DNA from: Dactylonectria macrodidyma
Lineage: Eukaryota > Ascomycota > Sordariomycetes > Hypocreales > Nectriaceae
Length of the DNA stretch: 64,000 nt
Assembly: GCA_020744425.1 (NCBI GenBank)
Contig: JAGMUV010000012.1
Location: 62,001-126,000 of the forward strand
Reading direction: 5' to 3'
Below the pieces are notes generated by a model. It was given only the letters and a program-made list of their open reading frames with translations. It had not been told where the DNA came from and did not search any database. A program made the translations under genes and the position numbers. The first letter of the stretch is position 1. Every line of letters begins with the position of its first letter. This document shows positions 53,089 to 61,917 of the stretch, piece after piece.

Positions 53089-53888
53089 TAGGATCTAAGA
53101 GAAAAAGAAAATAATTATTCGTACGGATGCGTGGCGGATGTGCGGACAACCACATGTGTTCTACAATAAGGCAATGATCGTATTTCGCGTGAGCTTTATG
53201 TTGTCGGTTGGTTATTACCTCGGTAAATACATACTAACGGTCACAGAAATGTAACGGTAGTGGAACGGAGATCTTCTTTCGTTGTTGAAAACGCCAAGCT
53301 GAATGCTAGTTCCAAGGTTCCCACCCTCATTCCAAACGTGCCAAATAATCCAAAGATGCTCAGCCGTATCCCTCCTCAATAGTAGTCAGTAAGATGTTGC
53401 AAACGAGAAAGGGGCAAACGAGAGCATGGATGACCAACATACCTCCTTGTCTCGTAAGTGATGCTCGCTTTTATGCCTTTGGGGCATGGCCACAGGTTGG
53501 ACATCCGATCCCTTGGATGCCTTCGCCAAGGCAGGTTTCGCATTCAGACATCTTGGGCTTTTGGCGAGAAGAGGCAGTGCTTTTGCGTTAGACTGTCGAC
53601 ACTAGGTGTTGTAGAGAAACCTGTCTGTAATTATTGAGTCGGATGAAATAAGGTCGATGGGTTGAAGCAGCCCAACTTTCGATCACCGCCCAAGGTATTT
53701 AAGTTCTAGCGCGATTGCCTACGTACAAATTCTATCCAATTAGATTTGAGGCTTGGTGGAAGATACCGATTGGTTCATTTCCGTGGCGGATCAAATATTT
53801 CCCGATCGAGTGGCTAGCTCCTCCGCATTCTTGCTCCAGCGTCTCCAATCCGTCCGTCTACCTGTGCTTGAAATACCGCAATGGTGCC
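53089..53888. other. Intergenic; tiny Cys-rich frame on the minus strand
   Basis: No solid gene. A 26-codon minus-strand frame (53551-53471) reads SECETCLGEG then CPTCGHAPK, two CxxC pairs like a small zinc ribbon, with natural ATG and TAA. It may be a microprotein or a first exon. The remainder is the probable promoter of the zinc-finger gene. Confidence 0.3.
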
Positions 53889-54909
53889 ATGTCGAACAAG
53901 GCTAAGAAATGCACTTGCTCTGCCTTCTTTGCGAAAAGCCGGTTATTGGATGACCATATTGATGAATTTCGAGTCAGTATTCCACCAAATACCAATCCCA
54001 GACTGACCCCTCCCAGACCCAGGAAAACCATCACTCTGCTCAGCTTGAATACCACTCTGCTCAGCTTGAGAAATGCCGATCGCACTCGAGAATCGATAAC
54101 GTTGACGACCCCAATGCTCCTATTCACACTCTGAAAATCTGTCCTCACAAGGATTGTACAAACCCTAAAATGCTCAACAAACCCAACAAACCCAACAAGC
54201 AATTCCAGACCAATTTCAAACTTCAGCGACACTTCGAAACACGTGAATCTCCTCTTTCCCTCGATGCACGAAACACACAGTAACGCTCCAGGCAGACATC
54301 GAGTGTGAAGAATATTGCGTCTTCTGTGGCAAATCTGCTACTCTGGTTAGCGAGTTTAGAAGACATGCCGAGAATCATCACCAGGATGGAACCGGTTCTA
54401 GGGCGATATTCATGCAATCAAGGCAGCTGGAGCTCGGGCACTTGGCCATGAAGGAGCTGTCCATTGCGAAAGCTGCATATCTCTCCGAAATAGGCGACGG
54501 CAGGAATCAGAAGAGACCGTGGGATGTGGCAGGCATGGATGACACAACGTCGAACGCGAAGAGACCTAAGGGAGTTGGTGTACTAACCACGGAAAGCTCC
54601 CGAAGCCTGACTGGTATCGTGCATCCTTCTACCGATGTTAATCGAGATGCAAATGCACCACTTCCCGCCGCGCATATGGTCCAGGGGTTCGCGTCAGCAC
54701 CGATTACAGCACCGACGGACATGCTCGGTTTCAACAATACTTCAATACAGCTGGCCGATCTGGATTTGGTGGGAGAAACAGTCCAGCCCTTGGGTCCCTC
54801 GGATCCATACCACAATGTCTTATCCTCACATCTTCTGGAGACGGTTAACACCTATCGTAAACATGACTGGGATGAATGGTTACAACCGGTGTCTTATGAG
54901 CAGTGTTAA
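53889..54909 (+). CDS. C2H2-type zinc-finger protein, three exons
   Basis: Exons 53889-53972, 54023-54242 and 54281-54909 join in phase, giving 310 residues. The first intron (50 nt, GTCAGT...CCCAG) is sound. The second is only 38 nt, but no other pairing keeps the frame. The clearest finger is CVFCGKSATLVSEFRRHAENH (C-x2-C-x12-H-x4-H). Upstream a CPHKDC pair with FKLQRHFET may form a second, and CTCSAFF with DDHIDEF a degenerate third. A tandem HSAQLEY/HSAQLEK duplication lies near residue 35. The C-terminal half is disordered with an NLS-like RNQKRPW / AKRPK. Probably a DNA-binding regulator. Its stop overlaps that of the convergent neighbour. Confidence 0.68.
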
Positions 54910-55709
54910 CTATGAGTTTTTATTGTAATCGAATTCCCAATTGCAAAGTTTACCTGGATCTTTTCCGTTTCCAATTTGATGACATTGCGGATCAGTTCTG
55001 CTATGGGTGGGAGTTCAATTTCAGGCCAGCTAGCAAGTACCTGTTTTGTCGCAAACACGATGGTGATTACATATCCCTCCTTGAGCGAGACGTAGAGTCG
55101 GCCAGCGCGAATGATCCTACTGCTGAATTAGGATGTAGGGGTGTAGCTTGGGGAAAGCACTCACAGTCCTCCGTCTGGAAATTCCTTCTCCACAGGTTCG
55201 CAGCCTGCTTCTCGAAGGGCAGCGTCTGTTGTTTCGTGTAAACCTCGCTTGGTCTCCTCCGTCTTCTTCGTAGGTAGATCGACTAGGTGTGAGCCGGGGT
55301 AAAAGGTTATTCGTGATCCTTTGGCGATTTGATGAATGCCGAGAGCCCCCAGACCGGCTTCTCTCCCTCCCGTTATTAAAGCTTCGACATGGTTGGGTTC
55401 TGCCTTGTATCTCAACCAGTGTCCAAGCCTGCATGGGCCGAGGAGGTTTACGAGGAGTTTTGGGATGCGCTAATAGGCATTAGATAGAGCCCAAAAACAG
55501 CTTTTGTCGACTCTTACCTCATCATCGAAGACATATGTCTTGCAAGACTCCAGCCCCCATTTAGAGAAGAAAGGGAACTTCCTCAGTTCCATCTGCTGAA
55601 CATATTCCCCTATGCGTGTGTCTTGCAAATCAATGAATCCATCTTCGCGGAGGGCCCTTTGAGCGTCCTCCAGCGAAGGGGACAAGGCATTTGCTGAGTC
55701 GTGGGGCAT
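54906..55709 (-). CDS. Hypothetical protein, possibly 2OG-Fe(II) oxygenase-like
   Basis: Exons 55709-55518, 55469-55165 and 55122-54906 join exactly in phase, giving 237 residues. Acceptors are CTATTAG and ATTCAG, donors GTAAGA and GTGAGT. The middle has LGALGIHQIAKGSRITFYPG followed by SHLVDLP; the PGSH turn and its setting recall phytanoyl-CoA dioxygenase-type folds, where this His binds iron. A first HxD motif is not evident, so the assignment is weak. The C-terminal exon encodes a beta-rich end (AGRLYVSLKEGYVITIVFAT). None of this is visible without splicing. It converges with the zinc-finger gene, with overlapping stops. Confidence 0.6.
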
Positions 55710-56278
55710 CAGGCGCTGACAATATTCTTGACGAGTGGTGTGTCACAGTCGTTGAAGGCGGGGATGATTTCTTATCAGAGGCGTGCCATGTTTAGCCGAA
55801 TATGAGCCATCATTTGTCAACGTTTTTTATCAGCTCTGAACCGTTTCTTATCGTCTGGACCGTCAGTGTCCTACCGTTTAAATCTTTCAGCCTGCCAGCT
55901 CTGCGGGGATGAAAGCACTAAAGCCAGTGATATTCCATACAGTATGACGTCTAGTGGGTAGTCGGTGTCACCGGAACTGGACGATGACCTTCGTGCCATT
56001 GGTAACCCGAACGGTGTGAAGCTCGAGCAGGCTGCCTTGGGCGGATAACTGTGGCCAGTCAATTGTTCATGCGGCCTCCTGCCATCGTTGAGTAATGTAG
56101 AATGAAGTACGTGTTGATCGGGAAACAGTCGCGGTCACCCCGCTTTGGTGCCCACCGAGCGCCACATTTAGAGCCGCACCAGCCACAGCGAAGGCAAGGT
56201 TATCCCCTTGATCGGCAGAAGGTATCCAGTACAACCCCACTCTTTTTGGGCCAATCATTTGCATTACTGAGCAGGTAC
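55710..56278. other. Intergenic flank
   Basis: Minus-strand frames at 55871-56062 and 56067-56321 have no recognisable domain. It probably includes the promoter of the gene at 54906-55709 and transposon debris. Confidence 0.3.
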
Positions 56279-56420
56279 CTAGACTACACCAATTTTTGTA
56301 TGATGAAACATGTCCCAGCAAGTTTGAGAATTACAGAGGGCAACATCGCAAGTGATGCAGCCCCCTCTGACATTCGACACTCTTTGAAGCTCGCGACGAC
56401 GGCAAATTGGGGTCTCTCTC
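56279..56420 (-). pseudogene. Possible piggyBac-like transposase C-terminal zinc motif
   Basis: The minus-strand frame ending at 56279 reads RRELQRVSNVRGGCITCDVA then LCNSQTCWDMFHH. The arrangement C-x2-C-x3-LC-x4-CW-x2-xHH is that of the Cys-rich C-terminus of piggyBac-type transposases (Arg-rich run, two Cys pairs, aromatic-H). Only about 45 codons are present. It abuts the broken 3' end of the DUF7924-like gene, so an insertion here probably truncated that gene. Confidence 0.4.
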
Positions 56421-57407
56421 CTAGGGGTTTTCTGGGTGGGCGAACAGTTTGAGTGTCCCGTCGTGGTAGGTCGAACTGAACGAGTAGGCATTGCTGTCGT
56501 ACTCTGGCTCCTCCTTGCCATAGTTTTGCAGAGCGTGCATGGCACGAGCTCCAAGTGCTCCATCATAACGAGCTTGTCGTGTTGCTACAGCAGCACTGCC
56601 ATCTGGGCCTTTGACCTCCATAAAGAGATTCGGCGCCATCGGCTTGTCCTGCATCGTCGACGGTATGATGTGGCCAGTGAGTTTGCCGCGGATCGATCGG
56701 TCAAGTTCTTCAGGGTAGGCGCCGTAATAAATGTCTGGATTCGCCGGGGCTAGCGTACCGTCCGTAAGCGGCTCGAGATTCCCGAATAACGTGTTCATGG
56801 CGAACGGATGATCTGTTCGTCTTGTGCCGATAATTGTCGGAACTACATGTGTCTTCACATCGTCCTCGTCCTTGGACTGAGCGTTACTATCCTGGAAGGT
56901 CTCAAATGCACCGTCAGAGAACTTGGAAGGCGAGAGCGACTGCCTCGGGACTGCCAGGGCCGCTCGTGTATCTTCCAAGTTCGGCTTTCGTGATTTCCAA
57001 GTCGGATGAACGGTATGGTCCGTCAAATGTTGTTCGAAGCCGCGGTTATAAGCGGTTGTCGACTTCTTGGTCGTGGTCGTCCTCGAGGTTGTTGGGAGGG
57101 TTGTTGGATCGGTGGACTTGGTCGCTCGGCTTCGCGAAGAGGAGCTCATGGCGCCGGCGGGTCGGTGGCTGTTTGCCGCGGGAGGATACCCTCGAAGATC
57201 ACGCAAATCTGGACCGCCGTGTCTCGCAAATCGAGCAAGCTCTCTATTGGCAGCGGGCGTAAGGTCTTGCGCAAGCTCTGTCGGAGGCGAAAGACAGGAA
57301 GGTCGAGTACAGGTGCGCCTTTCGAGTTCTTCTACGGCGAGCAGTAGCCAGAAGCTAACGTTACAGCGTCGCCAAGCCCGAGTGGCCTCTCTCCGCATGG
57401 GGGTCAT
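56421..57407 (-). CDS. DUF7924-like PD-(D/E)XK protein, probably truncated at both ends
   Basis: The frame encodes 328 residues. Family landmarks include ARHGGPDLRDLRGYP, the disordered SSSRSRATKS linker, and the core NPDIYYGAYPEELD ... LFMEVKGPDGSAAVATRQ ... YDGALGARAMHALQNYG. Asp225 in NPDIYYG and Glu264-x-Lys266 in MEVKG form a visible PD-(D/E)XK nuclease signature. Such proteins are numerous in filamentous fungi, with no established role. The frame begins 8 bp after the stop of the upstream nuclease-like gene and without its usual N-terminal region. It ends shortly after STYHDGTLKLFAH, before the usual C-terminal helices, next to a transposase scrap. It is best read as a fragment. Confidence 0.65.
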   Translation of the reverse strand: MTPMRREATRAWRRCNVSFWLLLAVEELERRTCTRPSCLSPPTELAQDLTPAANRELARFARHGGPDLRDLRGYPPAANSHRPAGAMSSSSRSRATKSTDPTTLPTTSRTTTTKKSTTAYNRGFEQHLTDHTVHPTWKSRKPNLEDTRAALAVPRQSLSPSKFSDGAFETFQDSNAQSKDEDDVKTHVVPTIIGTRRTDHPFAMNTLFGNLEPLTDGTLAPANPDIYYGAYPEELDRSIRGKLTGHIIPSTMQDKPMAPNLFMEVKGPDGSAAVATRQARYDGALGARAMHALQNYGKEEPEYDSNAYSFSSTYHDGTLKLFAHPENP

Positions 57408-57415
57408 TCTTCAAG

Positions 57416-58526
57416 CTACCCGGGTCCATAGAGATCTTCCCCAGCTAACGGATCAGCTTGTTTAGCTTGTTCTTGGTCAGATTCCCAAAACGCCTCTGTG
57501 TCCCATACTTTATCGCCATTCTGATCCAGCAACGGGGTAGACCCATCTGTATCCGTCCAGAAGAAAGCGCCATGTGTTGGATCCACCTTACGGGTATGCC
57601 CCCAGGGGCTGCCATAAGTTTTGCCATCCTCAAGTTTCCAAAGTGGCCGTCCAGTGTAGAACTCCCGTCTGGAGGGGCGGACTGCATAAAGCGACACGTC
57701 CATCGGCCATGACCCTTGGCATCTCCGGAAACCTTGCACTAATAGTCGATATAGGGCATATCGGAGAGGGCTGCCGTGGAAATTTTCGCGAGGAAATATC
57801 CAGCAATCAACTTCGCATTTGGCATCTTTGATATCGTGCTTATCTCTAGCTCTAAACTGTAGCATGAGGAACGAGTAGTTGTCGAAACAAAAGATTTGGG
57901 GGCAATCGTATTTGTGTGCATACCTGTTCGCGTGGGCTTAGTATATGCTGCTGGCTAAAGGCACCTTGGTATTAAGGAAATGCGTACCCTCTCAATTCTC
58001 GAGAAAGAGTGCTTTGTTGGGCGGCCTCAATCTTCCCACTTTGCCATTGGTCCCGTCTCAGAAGACCTCTCTTGAATTCGCCGATTGCAAGAAGCATTCT
58101 TTCCTTGCCGTGGGATATCGAGTACGATACATCAACCGTCTGATCCGTGCGAGTCTCGGAAAGAGCCTTCTCGTGAGAAGCCTGGAGGACATTGGGATAA
58201 CTTGCGAATGCGCTAAGGACAATATTCGATATTTCCGTATGAAACCACTGAATCCCGTCTGCTTCTGAGTCCAGACGCCATTTTCGATAGTTTGGCGGAT
58301 ACCCAGGTTCGTTCAGCCGGAGGCTCTCATCATCATACTCGCCCAGGAACGCGTCATCAAAGTTCGCTACAACTGAGTCAGGCCCTTGGACAGAAGTGTG
58401 AACTCTGAGTTTGGAAATTGGGGGGTATGATTTCGCCCATGACTTGCTGCTGTCTGACTGCTTGTAGGTATCTTTGACTGGGTTCGTAGGGTGCTCGCTG
58501 ATAAGTGAAGCCACGGTGGTTGCCAT
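57416..58526 (-). CDS. PD-(D/E)XK nuclease-like protein, two exons
   Basis: Exons 58526-57988 and 57923-57416 join by a 64 nt intron (GTACGC...GAACAG) in phase, giving 348 residues. The core TVDVSYSI ... LLAIGEFKRG places Asp132 before Glu150-x-Lys152, the metal-binding signature of the PD-(D/E)XK superfamily. The following helix and strand (LRGYAHKYDCPQIFCFDN) are joined by the splice. Conserved-looking PLRYALYRLLVQGFRRCQG comes next, and the C-terminus is Asp/Gly/Thr-rich. Nuclease activity is inferred from the triad; substrate unknown. It is the intact member of a pair of adjacent nuclease-like genes, with a kinase-like gene upstream on the same strand. Confidence 0.68.
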
Positions 58527-58617
58527 GGCGATCGATGAAGATCTGGATGCGGGGTTGAAGCTAAGGAGATTGAAAAATAAATTAGTGCCCAGCCAAGCAA
58601 CTAACGTAAGCTACCCA

Positions 58618-58730
58618 TGACCTCAGGCACTCAGACCCACTGGGCGCGCTTAACAGCGCGACGCCTTCCCTAAAGGGGTAATGACTCCCAGAGGGCCTGA
58701 GAGATTTTTGACACGATTTGGTGGCCCATC
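58618..58730 (+). repeat. Orphan end of a TTACCTCAGG-type element
   Basis: It begins TGACCTCAGGCACTCAGACCC, one base different in the first ten from the left end of the 60 kb element, and contains a GGGCCTGAG word. The 8 bp to its left, GCTACCCA (58610-58617), are the exact reverse complement of the 8 bp left of the element at 60070 (TGGGTAGC, 60062-60069). I see no matching right end. Confidence 0.6.
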
Positions 58731-58829
58731 CCCCCAACTTCGTGATGAGCTCGCCAAATTGTGTGCAGCATCATAGAACAACGTAATAACAGCGTCCCTA
58801 TATACAATTCAACAAAGCCGAGACGTACA

Positions 58830-59018
58830 ATGGAAACATCTACATCACCGCTTTCGTCCATCCGTTCTATGAGCGAGCCTTCAACACGCCGCCACCTTCG
58901 TCAGAGCTCCAAGCAAATTGTCGACTACGCAGAGCAAGTAGCGCAGCACGCCCAGCATCGACCGCGATATCTCAACAACGAAGCATCGTATCCAAATGAA
59001 ACTCAATTCAATCGGTAG
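58830..59018 (+). CDS. Possible small hypothetical protein, 62 residues
   Basis: A Ser/Thr-rich then Gln/His-rich peptide (KQIVDYAEQVAQHAQHRPRY) with natural start and stop, inside the segment bounded by transposon ends. No family is recognised. It may be noise. Confidence 0.22.
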   Translation: METSTSPLSSIRSMSEPSTRRHLRQSSKQIVDYAEQVAQHAQHRPRYLNNEASYPNETQFNR

Positions 59019-59203
59019 CCGAGACGTTATAGATCTTCCATAATTTACAGCTGGAGACACATACAAAATGTATGTATCCTAAGGGATGGGCCACCAAATT
59101 CTCGATACGGGCAAGGTCGATGTCGACGCGAGAGATACAGCCAGCTGACATGCCTCGATTTATCGACGAGCTTCGTCGACAACTTCCTTTTGAAGTGTTA
59201 TAT

Positions 59204-59944
59204 CTAGAAATCATCATCATAACAATTATCCAAATATCTCTTGTATACAACCATAAGTTGTATCCTGTCAGAATTGAACACATACTCCCTGTGTTCTAGT
59301 GGAACCTCATAGACCGACTCTAAGTCCACTAGTACAACTCGGTCTTGTACGAGAATCATATTATCCAGTTTTATATCGTCATAAGCTAGGCCGAATGCGT
59401 TAAGCTCCTGGAACGCGACCTCGACAAGCTCCTTGAACTCGTCAGCCTGAAGAGGCGGCAACTTTTGCTCCCACGGCATGATACCGACGACCTCCGAGAG
59501 AATGAGAGCGCGGGTTCCCTCAAATTGCGCCTCGCCATAAAACTTGGGTATCACGCGGCCTTGAAGACTTTGGAGTCTTTCGTATATAAGCTTCTCGTTC
59601 TCGAATTCCTCAAGCCAGTCCGGCTTGACCTTCTTGAGCACCACGCGGTCAGGTAGGAAGAGGCCTGGGAAAATTGTCGCAATGAGTGTTTGAAGAAAGA
59701 TTGGAAGCCATAGGATCAGGACCATGAGCGTGCGTTCGAAAGGGCTGCGGAGAATTGATAGATGCACGACATTTAGGTGTTTGCTGTCGTTCGCTTTGCC
59801 GGAAGCCGATACGATGCTATGCCCCAAGCGAAACTAGGTAAGGGCAGGACGGTTCCAGTCAGCTTAGAGAAACAAGCAAGTGTGAGAGGGTGTTCAAACC
59901 TTAATGCGGCGTGGAAATTTATATGATTTATCGAAGTCATCCAT
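59204..59944 (-). CDS. Protein-kinase-like protein, 5' end uncertain
   Basis: Exons 59944-59900 and 59833-59204 (GTTTGA...CCTAG intron, 66 nt) join in phase to 224 residues. Kinase landmarks: a hinge-like ALILSEVVG, the catalytic-loop pattern AYDDIKLDNMIL (D-x-K-x-x-N with Tyr-Asp instead of His-Arg) and LVDLES in the place of DFG. A Lys of VVLKKVKP may be the ATP-binding Lys. The small C-lobe is typical of fungal atypical kinases of the aminoglycoside-phosphotransferase type. A hydrophobic segment (LMVLILWLPIFLQTLIATIF) lies before the kinase fold, possibly a membrane helix. The frame is open upstream to 60034, but no ATG is found before the transposon end at 60069, so the true 5' end may be lost. 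Confidence 0.6.
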
Positions 59945-60069
59945 GACCGCTTGCTGGCGTCGCTCCTCGTGGATGGCTATCTTTGTCTGGAAGACGGTGT
60001 CGTTTGATGCGAGCAGCAATTTAGGGGGTAAGGGTTATTGATCATGTGAGTCGTCCCCACTTGGGTAGC

Positions 60070-60667
60070 TTACCTCAGGCACTCAGACCATTTGCTCGTG
60101 CCAAGGCAACGGACGGGACTATACCTAATCGGTAAAGGTCACCTGACGTCCTCGAGTAAATGGCCTGAGGATCCTGTCAAATATTTTGGGCCTGAGTCAA
60201 GATGCGCACAACGCGAGCACAACAAGATCATAGGTAATTAAATGCTAACTGACGAAAGCGTTGTACAATGTTCAATAGCACTTCACTGATTTTCGACGTG
60301 TTTTCTCTTCGCTTCGTTAGCTATTCGTCGGAAGAGTGGCTCGGGCGACGATTATGCCCAAGTCTTAGTCCGCCACCTATTAGCGTTTTCCACAAGACAC
60401 AGAAACATGGGCGTTCTAAAAATTGATTTTTAGATAGAACATGTCATTACGCACAGCCCAGTGAAATTGGGGACAAATATCATGTGCTTTGATGTGACTA
60501 TTGATCGATATGGAAAAAAGTGATACTCCAGAGTCGCGAAAATTATCGGGTAGTCAGTGGCGCGCATTGACACGGCACTCAGGCCATTTGGTGGAGGACC
60601 GTACCGATTAGGTATAGTCCCGTCCGTTGCCTTGGCACGAGCAAATGGTCTGAGCTCGCTGAGGTAA
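60070..60667 (+). mobile_element. Non-autonomous TIR element (MITE-like), about 600 bp
   Basis: It starts TTACCTCAGG and ends GCTGAGGTAA, the same termini as the 5 kb element at 32-37 kb, with about 65 bp inverted repeats whose inner parts (CAGACCATTTGCTCGTGCC ... ACTATACCTAATCGG) are identical at both ends. GGCCTGAG and GGGCCTGAG words near 60160 and 60190 are shared with the larger element, as is CCTAATCGGTA. No coding capacity. The flanks (TGGGTAGC left, AAAAAGGG right) do not form a direct duplication, consistent with rearrangement. It is probably mobilised by a relative of the DUF6589 element. Confidence 0.8.
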
Positions 60668-60750
60668 AAAAAGGGCCTGCAGGGCCCTTCTGACTTTGCT
60701 TCTTCATCATTACGACGAGGGCATTAGAGTCCGAGCAGCAAAAAGGCGAT

Positions 60751-61917
60751 ATGGAATGGCAGGAGGAGGAGAGCAGCGAGGGAGCTCTGAGTCATACGCG
60801 AACTAAGAAAAGAACCACGCCTAAGGCAGCTGGCAGCATGACCGAGGCGATCCAGGGTTTGAAACGACTCCTGGAACAGGATTTCAATCAAAGAATGGAA
60901 GCAATGAAGGCAGAGTTTCAGCTCGAGTTTACAAAACTTAGCGACCGCATGGCTGAGGAAGTCACTAGGACCACGGCCCAGATGGCGCAAGAATTGTCAC
61001 AGGCTCGAGAGCAGCTCACCCTGGTTTGCAGCGAGTTGGAGCAGACCCGGCTACAGCTGGACACCTTGACCAATGCTCATGCAGCAAGATCGCCTAGTCA
61101 GACATATGCAGATGCTGCCAGGATGACGCCTATTAGTATTACCACTCAAACCCCATCCACGGTTCGATCGGCAACCCCGGAACCGGTGTTCTGCACGGTA
61201 GACACATCCAGGGTGCCCGAGGATCATATCGGAGATACTACACCAGCAGTGCTTCGCAGGACCATTGAACAGGAAATGCGAACATCTAGCGACCAACCTA
61301 GTTGGCGATGTGTTGCAGTGACCAGAGATGGACGAAATGCCAACCGCCTGAGGGTCATCGGTAGGAACGAGGAAGAACTGAAGAAGATCAAGACCATTAT
61401 TGAGGTCAAGAAGGCTCCAGGTGCGAGAGTCCTTCGTGACCAACTGTACCCAGTCAAAGTTGACAATATCAACCGTACCGCCGTTCTCGACCAGGAAGGC
61501 AAGGTCCTTCCTGGAGCAATGGAAGCCCTGGGCCAAGAGAATGAAGTCCAGATTGCCAAGATGGCCTGGTTGAGTCGCAGGGATAACGCAAAGGCATATG
61601 GATCCATGGTGGTATACCTCACCAAAAACAGTGATGCCAGGAGACTCTTACAGGAACGCTACTTCCTTGCAGCCGGTGAATCGGCTTATACCAGCATGTT
61701 CGAGCGGAGAACCGGACCGATACAATGCTATAACTGCCAGGAGCTCGGCCACAAGGCTTTCTCGTGCAGCAAGAATCGGGTATGTGCGAGGTGCGCTGCC
61801 GAAGGCCACCATCATAGTGAGTGCCAGACGCAGGTACCCAAGTGCGTACCCTGTGGTGGACCGCACGAGTCGTTCAGTCGAAGCTGCCCGAAACTCTACC
61901 CTACTCGGCATGAGTAG
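60751..61917 (+). CDS. LINE ORF1 (gag-like) protein with CCHC zinc knuckles
   Basis: 388 residues. The N-terminal third is coiled coil (MTEAIQGLKRLLEQDFNQ onward, many Gln/Glu/Leu). The middle has a folded RNA-binding-type region (WRCVAVTRDGRNANRLRVIG). The C-terminus has two canonical knuckles, CYNCQELGHKAFSC and CARCAAEGHHHSEC (C-x2-C-x4-H-x4-C), and a third variant, CVPCGGPHESFSRSC. ORF1 proteins coat the element RNA. The TAG stop lies within ATGAGTAG, so it overlaps the start of ORF2 by eight bases. Confidence 0.9.
   Translation: MEWQEEESSEGALSHTRTKKRTTPKAAGSMTEAIQGLKRLLEQDFNQRMEAMKAEFQLEFTKLSDRMAEEVTRTTAQMAQELSQAREQLTLVCSELEQTRLQLDTLTNAHAARSPSQTYADAARMTPISITTQTPSTVRSATPEPVFCTVDTSRVPEDHIGDTTPAVLRRTIEQEMRTSSDQPSWRCVAVTRDGRNANRLRVIGRNEEELKKIKTIIEVKKAPGARVLRDQLYPVKVDNINRTAVLDQEGKVLPGAMEALGQENEVQIAKMAWLSRRDNAKAYGSMVVYLTKNSDARRLLQERYFLAAGESAYTSMFERRTGPIQCYNCQELGHKAFSCSKNRVCARCAAEGHHHSECQTQVPKCVPCGGPHESFSRSCPKLYPTRHE

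Noticed and set aside
60062..60675. Target-site duplication around the MITE at 60070-60667
   Set aside because: The left (TGGGTAGC) and right (AAAAAGGG) flanks differ. The left 8 bp instead pairs with 58610-58617 in inverted form.
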